From Actinosynnema sp. ALI-1.44 (GTDB taxonomy: Bacteria; Actinomycetota; Actinomycetes; Mycobacteriales; Pseudonocardiaceae), in the NCBI RefSeq assembly GCF_001984155.1, contig NZ_MTQO01000018.1, forward strand, positions 1 to 46,069: a stretch of 46,069 nt of DNA, read 5' to 3'. Under the pieces are notes generated by a model, which ran no database searches, had not been told where the DNA came from, and saw only the letters and a program-made list of their open reading frames with translations. Below are positions 1 to 8,868 of this stretch, in pieces. The position numbers and the translations under genes were made by a program. Every line of letters begins with the position of its first letter. The stretch's first letter is position 1.

Positions 1-73
1 CCACGCCCCAACGGAACACGACCCACCATCACAACCTCCGATCACCGGTGTTGCGACGACCCTCTGAACTCAA

Positions 74-117
74 GTGGCCTTCGTTGCCAAAAACGCAACC
101 AATGTGGCATTCGTTGC
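74..117. repeat. Intergenic direct repeat GTGGC[C/A]TTCGTTGC x2
   Basis: GTGGCCTTCGTTGC at 74-87 recurs as GTGGCATTCGTTGC at 104-117, a 30 bp period. Between them GCAAC is the inverse of the GTTGC at the end of each copy, so the whole can fold. It lies in non-coding sequence near the window edge. It could be a paired operator or one copy of a species-specific intergenic repeat; one window cannot tell. Confidence 0.45.
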
Positions 118-135
118 GTCCCGCGTACCCCTCGG

Positions 136-360
136 TCACCGGAACAGGGTGTCCATCCGGCCCGGGAAGTCGGGGCCCTCGCCGCTCTGGGGTTTGCCGA
201 GCGCGAGGAACGCGTCGCCGATGGCGCCTTTCGGGATCTCCAGGCCGGACGCGGGCAGGGACGCGGCCGCCGAGCGTTCCCCGGCCAGCAACGGCGGCAG
301 CACGGGCTCGAACCGGTCCAGTAGGCGGCGCGTGCTGGCGCGATCCCCGAGTGCGGCCAT
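136..360 (-). CDS. Small hypothetical protein (74 aa)
   Basis: The open frame starts at an ATG (codon 360-358) and ends at TGA (138-136). Codon use is that of a real high-GC gene, and the product begins MAALGDRASTRRLLDRF. I see no signal peptide, membrane segment or recognisable domain. The ribosome site upstream is weak, and the frame stays open further upstream to about 555, so the true start may be elsewhere. It is divergent from the TPR/ATPase gene. It may be a small regulator or the tail of a decayed gene; function unknown. Confidence 0.35.
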   Translation of the reverse strand: MAALGDRASTRRLLDRFEPVLPPLLAGERSAAASLPASGLEIPKGAIGDAFLALGKPQSGEGPDFPGRMDTLFR

Positions 361-575
361 GCGGCCAGTCTCGGTGCGCCGGCCGGACACCGGCAACGGG
401 TTGGCGGGTGCCCGTACGGAACTCTTACAAACGGTCTTACAAAGGACGTGCATGAACGAGGCCGAGCACATCTCAATCAACACCGAACGGGTGGTCGTGA
501 TCCGAACCGCTAACGGGTGGCACGACCCCGGCGATCCCCGGAGTGGCACGGCCAAGTCGGCCGAAGGGGTGGCGT

Positions 576-2762
576 GTGCGGCGATTCTGGACCATTGTGT
601 TGGCGGCGGTCGGCGCGGGTATCGCGGTGATACCCGCGGTGCTGAAGCCCGCCAGTGCGGCCTCGCCGTGGCTCGCGGTCGGCGCGGTCGTCGTATGCGC
701 TGGTCTGGGCGCTTTCATCGATCACGCCCGGCGTCGCGGTGAATCCGGGCTTGAGCAGCGGGACCAGTCGCACAAGGCAGTCCTGAACGGGTGTTTCTCG
801 GTGGACGGGCGGCGTTTGCCGCGGGTTCGGGATGTCACTGATCCGACGCTGCTCGGCGTGCACCAGACCGCTGTCGCGATCGAGGACGGAAACGTTTCCG
901 CATCGGTTCCTCCTTATGTGGCCAGAGACATCGACGAGGAATTCCGCCAGGCGGTTTCGCAGGGCGGCTTCGTCGTGCTGGTCGGCGACTCCACGGCAGG
1001 CAAAAGCCGGACCGCCCACGAGGCCGTGCGGGCCGTGCGCCCGGCGGACACGCTGCTGATCCCCCGGTCGCGCAACGACGTCCCGGCCGCTGTCCAGCAT
1101 GTGCGGCAGTCGGGCAAGCCCTGCGTGCTGTGGTTGGACGACCTGGAGCGGTATCTCGGTGCCGTCGACGGGTTGACCGCCAACCACGTGGCCGCGCTGC
1201 GAGGCCTTGGCCGCCAGGTCCTGGTGTGCGCGACGTTGCGGGCCGAGGAACGCAGCAGGCTGCTCGACCTCGGCCGAAGCGGGGACGAGTCCAACCGGAC
1301 GAGCGAGCGCGAAGTGCGTCAGGTGTTGTCGTTGGCGGTGACGCTCCGTATCGAGCGGCGATTCTCCCCTGCCGAGATCGTGAGCGCGACGGCAATAGCC
1401 GGTGAAGACCCCCGAATCGCCACAGCGGTCACCCGGGCGAGCGAATACGGCATAGCCGAATATCTCGCCGCCGGCCCACAACTGCTGTCACGGTGGCAGG
1501 ACGCGCACGCACCAGGGCAGAATCCGCGTGGCGCGGCACTTGTCACGGCGGCTGTGGATTGCAGGCGAACCGGGTTGGTGCGACCGTTGAGCCGCGAACT
1601 GCTCACCCGGTTGCATGAGCACTATCTGGCGGCTCATGGCGGAAGCAAACTGGCCCCGGAATCGCTGGACGACGCGTTTGAGTGGGCAACCGAGAAACAA
1701 CAAGCAACGACCGCGCTCCTGCACGGCGACGACGCGAACGGCTACACCGTGTTCGACTATCTCGTCGACAGCGTGCAGCGCAGGACGACTCCGGCCGACC
1801 GGGTACCGGAGGAATGCCTGCGGGTGATGCTCGAATACGCCGACCGCACGGACTTGTTCGCCATCACCAATCTGGCGGTCGACTACGGTTGGTACTCGCT
1901 CGCGACCGTCTCCAGTCAGGCGGCGCACAAGCTCGCCAAGGAGCTGGCCGAGGACCACCCGGACGTGCTGAAGGCGGAACACAATCTGGGGCGCGTCGCG
2001 ATGTGGACCGGCGACTACCGGCGAGCGCTCGACAGCTACCGGAAAGTCCTGACCATGCGGACGACGGCGTTGGGCGCGGAACACATGGACACGCTCGCCA
2101 CCCGCCATGACTACGCGTGGACGTTGTCGGCCTGTGGCGAGTACGAGCAGTCCGAGGCCGAATACCGTGACGTGATCGCGTTGCGCACGAAAACCCTTGG
2201 CGAGCTGCACCCGTTGACGCTGAGCGCACAGCACAACCATGCGTGGGCCGTCTTCCAGGGCGGCGACCCGCACCGGGCCCGCAAGGAGTACCAGGCGGTG
2301 CTGGCCATCCGTGAGAAAGTCCTGGGAGTGGGTCACTACAACACCATCACCACCCGGCACGACCTCGCGCGGATCGCGGCCTCATTGGGCGAGTACAGCC
2401 AGGCGCACAACGCGTACAAGGCCGTGCTGGCACAGCGGCTACGCACGCTCGGCGAGAAGCACCCGTACGTGTTGACTGTTCGGCACAACATCGCGGAACT
2501 GCATGAGGCGCAAGGGAATCTGGAACTCGCCGACGAGCAGTTCCGGGCTGTGCTGGCCGACCGGACCAGTGTCCTGGGCGCCGACCACCCCCACACCTTG
2601 GCGACACGGATCGAGCTCGGCAACGTCCTCGCCGCGCGCGGGCGACGGGCGGAGTCCATCGAGGTCCTCGAGTCCGCACTCGCGGCGTGCGAAGTCGTCC
2701 ACGGCGGCACTCACCCGAAGACGACGCGTGCCCGTGACGCGTTGGCCACCCTCAGTGCTTAG
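576..2762 (+). CDS. Membrane-anchored P-loop ATPase with C-terminal tetratricopeptide repeats
   Basis: The product (728 aa from GTG 576) starts with two hydrophobic stretches (IVLAAVGAGIAVIPAV and LAVGAVVVCAGLGAF), so it is probably membrane anchored. A P-loop follows: Walker A GDSTAGKS near residue 138 and a Walker B-like CVLWLDDLE near 187. The last third holds about six 42-residue TPRs of the kinesin-light-chain type (repeated LG.[ED]HP.TL and YR.VL.[ML]R motifs). In actinomycetes such NTPase-TPR proteins are usually signalling or scaffold proteins; the partner here is unknown. GTG 576 was chosen for the AAGGGG six bases upstream; GTG 543 in the same frame adds 11 residues. Its stop overlaps the convergent MMPL gene by 11 bp. 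Confidence 0.75.
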   Translation: MRRFWTIVLAAVGAGIAVIPAVLKPASAASPWLAVGAVVVCAGLGAFIDHARRRGESGLEQRDQSHKAVLNGCFSVDGRRLPRVRDVTDPTLLGVHQTAVAIEDGNVSASVPPYVARDIDEEFRQAVSQGGFVVLVGDSTAGKSRTAHEAVRAVRPADTLLIPRSRNDVPAAVQHVRQSGKPCVLWLDDLERYLGAVDGLTANHVAALRGLGRQVLVCATLRAEERSRLLDLGRSGDESNRTSEREVRQVLSLAVTLRIERRFSPAEIVSATAIAGEDPRIATAVTRASEYGIAEYLAAGPQLLSRWQDAHAPGQNPRGAALVTAAVDCRRTGLVRPLSRELLTRLHEHYLAAHGGSKLAPESLDDAFEWATEKQQATTALLHGDDANGYTVFDYLVDSVQRRTTPADRVPEECLRVMLEYADRTDLFAITNLAVDYGWYSLATVSSQAAHKLAKELAEDHPDVLKAEHNLGRVAMWTGDYRRALDSYRKVLTMRTTALGAEHMDTLATRHDYAWTLSACGEYEQSEAEYRDVIALRTKTLGELHPLTLSAQHNHAWAVFQGGDPHRARKEYQAVLAIREKVLGVGHYNTITTRHDLARIAASLGEYSQAHNAYKAVLAQRLRTLGEKHPYVLTVRHNIAELHEAQGNLELADEQFRAVLADRTSVLGADHPHTLATRIELGNVLAARGRRAESIEVLESALAACEVVHGGTHPKTTRARDALATLSA

Positions 2763-4755
2763 CGAGCTTCGACGGCCACCAGATGCGTCCGCCGATGTCC
2801 ATGGCCAGTGCGGGCACCAGCAGGGACCTGACGATCAGTGTGTCGAGCAGGACGCCGAACGCCACGATGAACGCGATCTGGGCGAGGAAAAGGATCGGCA
2901 GGACCGCCAGCGCCGCGAAAGTGGCCGCCAGCACCACACCCGCCGACGTGATCACACCGCCGGTGACGGTCAGGCCACGCAGCACACCGGAGCGGGTGCC
3001 GTGCTGGAGCGTTTCCTCCCGCACCCTGGTCATCAGGAAGATGTTGTAGTCGATGCCCAGTGCCACCAGGAACACGAACCCGAACAACGGCACCACCGGG
3101 TCGGCGCCGGGGAAGTCGAGCACGTGGTTGAACACGATCGCGGACACGCCGAGAGTCGCGGCGTAGGACAGCACGACCGTCCCGATCAGCAGCAGGGGCG
3201 CGAGCAGTGACCGCAGGAGGAACGCGAGCACCACGAAGATCACGGCCAGGACGATCGGGATGATCACGTTGCGGTCCCTGACCGAGATCTCCTGCGTGTC
3301 GAGCAGGGTCGCGGTCCGGCCGCCGACCCGCGCGTCGGCGCCGGGGACGGCGTGGACGGCCCCGCGCAGGCGTTTCACCGTCTCCAGTGCGGGTTTCGCG
3401 TCCGCCGGTGCGGACAGCGTGGCCTGGGCCTCGGCCAGGGCACCTGACCTGGCGGTGATCCGGACGTCGGCCACGCCGTCGACCCTGGCGGCCGCCGCGA
3501 CCTCGTCGATCCTGTCCGACTTGGCGATGATCACCGTGGGACTGCCTGCTCCCGCGACGAAGTGCCGGGTCAGGATCTCCTGTCCGGTGACCGAGTCGGC
3601 GCGGTTGAGGAAGACGTCGGTCTGCGCGGTTCCCGATGCGCGCAACTGGGGCAGGAACGCCACGCCCGCCAGCAGAACCAGGCTGGTCACGACCCAGGTC
3701 AGCCGCGGCCGGGCGGCGATGATCCGGCCGACCTTCGCCCACGCACCGGCTTTGGCCCGGGCGTCGACCCCGGCTTTGGGCCGGTAGGGCCAGAACGCCG
3801 AACGGCCGAGGACGGCGAGCACCGCGGGCAGGAACGTCAGCGACACGATCAACGCGGCGCCGATCCCGATCGCGGCCACCGGGCCGAGGCCCTGGTTGGA
3901 CCGGAGATCGCTGAACAACAGGCACAGCACGCCGAGTATCACCGTGCCCGCGGACGCCACGATCGGCTCGACGGTGGCGCGCCACGCCTTCCCGACGGCT
4001 TCCAGGCGGTCCGGGGTGGTGGCCAGTTCCTCGCGGTAGCGCGAGACGAGCAGCAACGCGTAGTCGGTCGCCGCGCCGAACACGAGGATGAACAGGATGC
4101 CCTGGCTCTGTCCATTCAGGTCGATGACGCCGTTGGTGGTCAGCGCGTACACCGTCAGACTGGCCAGTCCCAAGGCGAACACACTGGACAGCAGCACCAC
4201 GAACGGCAGCAGCGGACTGCGGTACACCAGGATCAGGATCACCGCGACGACCGCACCCGCAACGAGCAGCAGCAGGCCGTCGATCCCGGAGAACGCCTCA
4301 CCGAGGTCCGCGCCCAGCGCCGCCGGGCCGGTGACCAGCACGGTCAGGCCCGCGGGGGTGTTCTTGGCCAGGAGCTCGCGGGCCCGTGAGACGGCGTCTG
4401 CCGGGTCCACGCCGCCGTCGAAGGGCACGACCACCTGCAGGGCCTCGCCGTCGTCGGAGCGGCGTGGCGGCGCGACGGTCGCGATCTGACTGGTCCGCTC
4501 GGCGAGGAACCGTTGGTCGGCGTCGGTCACCCCGCCGGGGCGTTCGGCGACGACGATGGCCGGGACGACCTGCCGTTCGGCGAGCTGCCGCTGGAGCTCG
4601 GCGACCTTGGTCGACTCGGCGGACTCGGGCAGGAACGCGGCGCTGTCGTTCTCCGCGACCTTGGCCAACTTGCCCGTGAACGGTCCGCTGAACCCACCGA
4701 GCGCCAGCCAGCCGACGATCAGCAGGGACGGCAACAGCCAGCGCCTGCGCGACAC
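2752..4755 (-). CDS. MMPL/RND family transporter
   Basis: A 667-residue inner-membrane transporter of the MmpL branch of the RND superfamily, which exports lipids or drugs using the proton gradient. Two homologous halves are visible, each with an extracytoplasmic loop and a cluster of membrane helices. Each half carries the family's Asp-Tyr pair: GAATDYALLLVSRYREEL in the first and GIDYNIFLMTRVREE in the second. The N-terminus (SRRRWLLPSLLIVGWLALGG) is a typical first helix. The GTG start has GGGAGG six bases upstream. It is divergent from the MarR gene with shared TTCGAATTTC repeats between them, so MarR control is likely. The substrate is not predictable. Confidence 0.9.
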   Translation of the reverse strand: MSRRRWLLPSLLIVGWLALGGFSGPFTGKLAKVAENDSAAFLPESAESTKVAELQRQLAERQVVPAIVVAERPGGVTDADQRFLAERTSQIATVAPPRRSDDGEALQVVVPFDGGVDPADAVSRARELLAKNTPAGLTVLVTGPAALGADLGEAFSGIDGLLLLVAGAVVAVILILVYRSPLLPFVVLLSSVFALGLASLTVYALTTNGVIDLNGQSQGILFILVFGAATDYALLLVSRYREELATTPDRLEAVGKAWRATVEPIVASAGTVILGVLCLLFSDLRSNQGLGPVAAIGIGAALIVSLTFLPAVLAVLGRSAFWPYRPKAGVDARAKAGAWAKVGRIIAARPRLTWVVTSLVLLAGVAFLPQLRASGTAQTDVFLNRADSVTGQEILTRHFVAGAGSPTVIIAKSDRIDEVAAAARVDGVADVRITARSGALAEAQATLSAPADAKPALETVKRLRGAVHAVPGADARVGGRTATLLDTQEISVRDRNVIIPIVLAVIFVVLAFLLRSLLAPLLLIGTVVLSYAATLGVSAIVFNHVLDFPGADPVVPLFGFVFLVALGIDYNIFLMTRVREETLQHGTRSGVLRGLTVTGGVITSAGVVLAATFAALAVLPILFLAQIAFIVAFGVLLDTLIVRSLLVPALAMDIGGRIWWPSKLAKH

Positions 4756-4770
4756 GGACCCTCCCAGCAC

Positions 4771-4803
4771 TTCGAATTTCCGATAGTTCGGTTTTCGAAT
4801 TTC
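4771..4803. promoter_or_regulatory. Probable MarR operator pair (TTCGAATTTC direct repeat)
   Basis: TTCGAATTTC occurs at 4771-4780 and again at 4794-4803, 23 bp apart, about two helical turns. Each contains the palindrome TTCGAA. The site sits in the 69 bp between the divergent MMPL and MarR starts, where a MarR dimer pair would repress both promoters. This is inference from position and symmetry. Confidence 0.5.
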
Positions 4804-4824
4804 TGGGGACGATACAGTGCGACC

Positions 4825-5331
4825 GTGCGGAGCGCGAACGAACCCGAGGCGGACGACGCCACCCTCGTCCGGCTGCTGCGGCGGTTCACTGTGGAGAGTG
4901 ACCAGTTCACGCGGCTGTTCGGGGACGCGCACGGGCTGCACCGCACCGACATGAACGCGCTGGTGATCGTGATGGAGGCCACCCGCCGCGGCGAACCGAT
5001 CACCCCGACCGAACTCGCCCGCGCCCTGCACCTGAGCGGGTCGGCGACCACGACGGTGCTGGACCGCCTGGTGGCCGCCGGGCACGTCCGGCGAGATCGC
5101 GACCAGACCGACCGGCGCCGGATCGAACTGGCGACCTCGCCGACGGCCATGAAGGCCGGAGAGCGGTTCTTCCGGCCGTTGGGTGTTGAGCTGTCCCGCG
5201 CGTGGCGCGACTTCTCCGACGACGAACGGGCAGTGATAGCCCGGTTCCTCACGGCCAGCATCGACGCGACAGCGCAGACCCGCGCCCGGTTGAGTCAGCC
5301 GCGAGCCACGGCAGGCGACGAGGCGCCCTGA
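4825..5331 (+). CDS. MarR family transcriptional regulator
   Basis: A 168-residue winged-helix repressor. The centre (ITPTELARALHLSGSATTTVLDRLVAAGHVRR, split here by eye into helix-turn-helix and wing) is the classic MarR DNA-binding domain, followed by DQTDRRRIEL, the conserved wing D-x-R-[RS]. Flanking helices would form the dimer interface. The in-frame GTG at 4825 gives the usual family length. It is divergent from the MMPL transporter, the common arrangement for a repressor of an efflux pump that responds to the pump substrate. Its 3' end overlaps the convergent PD40 gene by 37 bp. Confidence 0.88.
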   Translation: MRSANEPEADDATLVRLLRRFTVESDQFTRLFGDAHGLHRTDMNALVIVMEATRRGEPITPTELARALHLSGSATTTVLDRLVAAGHVRRDRDQTDRRRIELATSPTAMKAGERFFRPLGVELSRAWRDFSDDERAVIARFLTASIDATAQTRARLSQPRATAGDEAP

Positions 5332-6197
5332 CGAACCATCTCCGGTGCCCCGGCACCGGACGCGGGCACCTTGTACACCGCCTGTCCTCGTGCGTACGCC
5401 ACCGTGTCGTCGTCGAGCCACTGTGGCTGGTCGTCGACGTGCTCGGGCTCCGCGAGGGCGGTGTCACCGCCGGACGCGAGGTCGAGCACGTGCAACCGCC
5501 ACCGATCGCCGATACGGAACTTGTAGGCGATACGCGTGCCGTCAGGAGACAGTGACGGACACTCCACGTTCTCCCGCCACGACGTCAACGTGCGTGTGTC
5601 GAGCGAACCGCGCACCAGCCAGGTCTTGCCTTCCGATGCCGCGGTGGCGTAGAACGTGCGGTCGTCACGCGAGAACGTGACGCCCCAGTAGTTCACGTCA
5701 TCCGCGGTGTGCGGGCGACCGTCCACCAGCAGCGCGAAGTCCTCGAGCGAGCCGTAGTGCTTGCCGTGCACCAGGTCGTAGATCCCGGCCGTGGTGGAGA
5801 ACGTCCCGACGCCCCCGATGTACGAATCCCCGGCCCGGAACACCGTCCAGGCCACCAGTCGCCCGGTCGGCGCGACACGAGCCCGGCTCGGTGTGCCCCA
5901 TTCGGTCAGACGAAGCCGTTCCCCGCGCGCGTCGAGCACCAGCAGCTCGGACTGCATCGGCACAGCCGTGACGCGCAGACACACCAGCGTGCCCGCGGCC
6001 ACGTCGACCCGTTGGCAACTCGGCCCGCCGCGCTCAGCCTCACGCACACGGCCGGTCGAATCCACGTACACAAGCGCGCCACTGCCGAGGTCCAGCTGCT
6101 CTTCCCGTTGCGCGCCAACGGACCGCAGGCCAACGAAAGCCGCGCAAGCGAGCACGACAACAGAAACAAGCACGACACCCAGCCATGTCCGGTTCAT
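5295..6197 (-). CDS. Secreted/anchored WD40-like (PD40/TolB-type) beta-propeller protein
   Basis: A 300-residue protein with one N-terminal hydrophobic segment (LGVVLVSVVVLACAAFVGL), either a membrane anchor or an uncleaved signal. The rest is made of repeated beta strands with PD40-type motifs: SPDGTRIAYKFRIGDRWRLHV, VAPTGRLVAWTVF and VTFSRDDRTFYATA. Such propellers usually bind ligands or proteins outside the membrane. Its ATG overlaps the stop of the upstream MFS gene as ATGA, so the two are probably translationally coupled and work together. No catalytic residues are apparent. Confidence 0.75.
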   Translation of the reverse strand: MNRTWLGVVLVSVVVLACAAFVGLRSVGAQREEQLDLGSGALVYVDSTGRVREAERGGPSCQRVDVAAGTLVCLRVTAVPMQSELLVLDARGERLRLTEWGTPSRARVAPTGRLVAWTVFRAGDSYIGGVGTFSTTAGIYDLVHGKHYGSLEDFALLVDGRPHTADDVNYWGVTFSRDDRTFYATAASEGKTWLVRGSLDTRTLTSWRENVECPSLSPDGTRIAYKFRIGDRWRLHVLDLASGGDTALAEPEHVDDQPQWLDDDTVAYARGQAVYKVPASGAGAPEMVRQGASSPAVARG

Positions 6198-7390
6198 CGC
6201 CGTGCTCCGATCAGGATCGCGCCAGCCAGCACCAAGGCGTACACACCGAACGCCGGAGCCAGGTTGAGTCCAGTCGCGACAACGCCGAACAACACCGCGC
6301 CTGCCGCACGCGCCAACGCCTGTGCCGTTTGCACCAACGCAAGTCCAGTGGCACGTACGGACTCCGGTACCAACGGCCCGACGAACGCCATCAGCACGCC
6401 GTCGGTACACGCGTAGAACACGCCATGGGCGACGGTCACCAAGGCCGCGATCACCCACCCATGCCATGAAGCCGCGACAACCAAGTACGCGATGACCAAC
6501 ACGGCGTGCCCAGCCAGGAACACCCGCCACCGCCCCACTTTGTCAGCGAGCCGCCCGACCGGTGCGGCGGCCACCATGAACGTCAGCGCGGTCGCCAACG
6601 GCAGCAGCGGCAGCACACCCGCTGGCAGGCCCGCTGTGCGTTGCAGCCCGACGAACAGGAACATGTCGCCGACCGTGCACACTCCGAGCAGCGCGGCGAT
6701 CAGGCATACGCGTCGCACAGCGCGGTCTCGCACGAGTCCCCAGCTCAGCGCGGGCCGTGCGGCGACTGTACCGCGTGGTGCGCGAACGAACAGGGCCAGC
6801 ACCACCACCGCGATCACGCCGAGGCAGAAACTCACCGCGAACACCGCGGTGTAATCCATGAGCAGCAGGCTGAGCAGGGCGAACGCCACCAAGGGGCCGA
6901 GCAGCGCCCCGGCCGTGTCCAGCGCCCGGTGCACGCCGAACGCCCGGCCGAGCGCGTCCGGCGGCGTGGCCAGCGTGATCATCGCGTCGCGCGGGCCGGT
7001 CCGGATGCCTTTCCCGGCCCGGTCGACGCCGATCACCAGGCCGATGCCCGGCAGGGACGGCCCGGCCAGCGGAAACCCGAGCTTGGCCACCGCTGACAGG
7101 CCGTAGCCGACCAGCGCGACAGCCTTCGGGCGGCGCAGCCGGTCGGCCAGATGCCCACCGAACAGGCGCAACAGTGCCGTCGCACCGGTGTACAGGCCGT
7201 CGATCGCACCGAGTTGCAGGTAGCCGACGCCCAGTCCGTAGACCAGGTAGAGCGGCAGCACGGCGGTGACCATCTCGGCGGACATGTCGGTGATCAGGCT
7301 CACCACGCCAAGCCCGATGACTGTGGAGGACACCGCGTGGGTCGACCGGCCCGCAGGCAGGTCGGATGAGCGGATGGAGGAGACGTACAT
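6194..7390 (-). CDS. Major facilitator superfamily (MFS) transporter
   Basis: A 398-residue protein with about twelve hydrophobic segments. The loop between helices 2 and 3 carries GGHLADRLRRPKAV, the MFS signature G-x-L-a-D-r-x-g-r-[KR]. Another conserved segment, DRAGKGIRTGPRDAMI, is typical of a clade of actinobacterial and proteobacterial efflux MFS proteins. The ATG start has GGAAAGG about eight bases upstream. It lies 55 bp behind the metallophosphatase gene and overlaps the PD40 gene by ATGA. The substrate is unknown. Confidence 0.88.
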   Translation of the reverse strand: MYVSSIRSSDLPAGRSTHAVSSTVIGLGVVSLITDMSAEMVTAVLPLYLVYGLGVGYLQLGAIDGLYTGATALLRLFGGHLADRLRRPKAVALVGYGLSAVAKLGFPLAGPSLPGIGLVIGVDRAGKGIRTGPRDAMITLATPPDALGRAFGVHRALDTAGALLGPLVAFALLSLLLMDYTAVFAVSFCLGVIAVVVLALFVRAPRGTVAARPALSWGLVRDRAVRRVCLIAALLGVCTVGDMFLFVGLQRTAGLPAGVLPLLPLATALTFMVAAAPVGRLADKVGRWRVFLAGHAVLVIAYLVVAASWHGWVIAALVTVAHGVFYACTDGVLMAFVGPLVPESVRATGLALVQTAQALARAAGAVLFGVVATGLNLAPAFGVYALVLAGAILIGARR

Positions 7391-7410
7391 CGCGGAACCT
7401 TTCCGGGATG

Positions 7411-7436
7411 CGGCGCACCGCCGAAGCGGTACGCCG
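7411..7436 (-). terminator. Hairpin with UUCG loop between metallophosphatase and MFS genes
   Basis: On the minus strand CGGCGTACCGC-TTCG-GCGGTGCGCCG forms an 11 bp stem (one G-U pair) closed by a UUCG tetraloop. It lies between the metallophosphatase stop and the MFS start. No T-run follows, so it may be a Rho-independent stop of the actinobacterial type, an RNA processing barrier, or a leader structure for the MFS gene. Confidence 0.5.
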
Positions 7437-7445
7437 TCCCCACAC

Positions 7446-8663
7446 TCACCCAGTTGCCTTGTGGCACTTTCCGGACACGGTGTCGGTGTACGTGCGTCCG
7501 GCGACCGGCACGAAGTCGTGGCGGTAGCCCGTCGCGGTGAGCGTCAGCTTGGCGACGCCGAAGGTCTTGGCGTTGCCTGCCTCCTGGACAGCCGCCGAGT
7601 TCATGTCGTAGCTGTAGAACCCACGGCCGCCGGTGCCGACCAGCAGTTGCCGCACGCCGTTGACGTCGTCACGGGCACCGTTCGGTTTGGACGGCGCGAA
7701 CCGCTGGTAGTTGTGGTCGTGACCGACCACGACGAGGTCCGCCTTGGCGTTGTACAGCGCCTCGAAGAACGGCGTGATGGACGTGTTGTCGCCGTGGTCG
7801 CCGCGGCTGAAGCGCGGGTGGTGCCAGTACGCGGCGGTGCACGGCTTGGTGCTCGCGGCCAGGTCCTGCTTCAGCCACGTGACCTGCGCCGAGGACGCGG
7901 TGCGGGAGATGTTGGAGTTCAACGCGACGAAATGCCAGTCGCCCACGTCGAAGCTGTAGTAGCCCTTGCCGCGTTCGCCTGCCAGCGAGCCGAAGTAGTC
8001 GAAGTACCCGGCCGCCGATGGCGTTCTGTACTCGTGGTTGCCCGGCGTCGGGTGGACGATCGACCTGAACTGGCCGTAGTTCGGGTCGTAGCGCTGCCGG
8101 TACTCGTTCAGGCTGCCGGAGTCGTAGGCGTTGTCCCCGGCCAGGACGAGCGCCTGGGCGTTCATGTTCTTGACCACGGCCGCGGTCTGGTCGCACGACG
8201 ATCCGCACAGGTCGCCGACCGCGGCGACGATCGACGTCGCCTGGGCCAGTTCGTTCGCACCGGCCTGGTAGGAGTCGATGGCGTAGCTGCTGCCGCTGTC
8301 GGCGAAGTTCGCCGTGACACGAACACAGTCGCCCTCGAACGCCCTGGTGTGGAACGCTTTGCCCGGCCAATGGACCGCGGTGAGGGTGTACACGCCGGAA
8401 CGCGACCCGGCGAGCGTGACGGAGTCGTTGCCGCGCAACGACAGTTCGGTGAACCGGATCCGCATCCACTTCGCACCGGGCGCACACACGTCGCCACCGG
8501 AGAACGAGCGCGCCACCTTGCCGGTGGTCACGCCGGGCTCGGCGATCTGCTGGACTTCGGGGACCTGGGAGACAGCAGGTGGTTGCGCGGCAACAACAAC
8601 GACCGCCACGGCCGCTGTGCAGATCAGGGAACGACGCCATCGTCGGCGCAGGGAAGATCTCAT
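7446..8663 (-). CDS. Secreted metallophosphatase (calcineurin-like phosphoesterase)
   Basis: A 405-residue exported protein. The start MRSSLRRRWRRSLICTAAVA is a strongly basic signal peptide, and the ATG has GGAGGA seven bases upstream. The catalytic half carries the metallophosphoesterase motifs in order: LAGDNAYDSG (GDN), PTPGNHEY (GNHE), AYWHHPRF and GHDHNYQR. The N-terminal ~140 residues before the GDN motif are an extra domain without a recognised fold; the visible cysteines could form disulfides. Purple acid phosphatase-like and alkaline phosphatase D-like activities are both possible. The usual first D-x-H motif is not clear (VAAVGDLCGSSC may replace it). Confidence 0.85.
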   Translation of the reverse strand: MRSSLRRRWRRSLICTAAVAVVVVAAQPPAVSQVPEVQQIAEPGVTTGKVARSFSGGDVCAPGAKWMRIRFTELSLRGNDSVTLAGSRSGVYTLTAVHWPGKAFHTRAFEGDCVRVTANFADSGSSYAIDSYQAGANELAQATSIVAAVGDLCGSSCDQTAAVVKNMNAQALVLAGDNAYDSGSLNEYRQRYDPNYGQFRSIVHPTPGNHEYRTPSAAGYFDYFGSLAGERGKGYYSFDVGDWHFVALNSNISRTASSAQVTWLKQDLAASTKPCTAAYWHHPRFSRGDHGDNTSITPFFEALYNAKADLVVVGHDHNYQRFAPSKPNGARDDVNGVRQLLVGTGGRGFYSYDMNSAAVQEAGNAKTFGVAKLTLTATGYRHDFVPVAGRTYTDTVSGKCHKATG

Positions 8664-8868
8664 CGCCCATCCTCCAACAGGGTGCAGGGAAAGGACTTCC
8701 ACCACGACACCGGTGGTGTTCTCGCAGGTCGGCGCGTGTTTTTGAAGTCCTCGAACGACTTTATCGCCGCTGGGCCGCGAGTCAACGAATCGGTCAAGCG
8801 GTCACTGGACAACTCTGAACGGCCCAGGCCAGGGTACTCTCGCCGCACCCTCCAGAAGGGATCCCGGG

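Noticed and set aside
452-742. 97-codon frame with a good start overlapping the ATPase gene
   Set aside because: Its last two thirds lie in the wrong frame inside the ATPase gene and look like a shadow; only its start is of interest.
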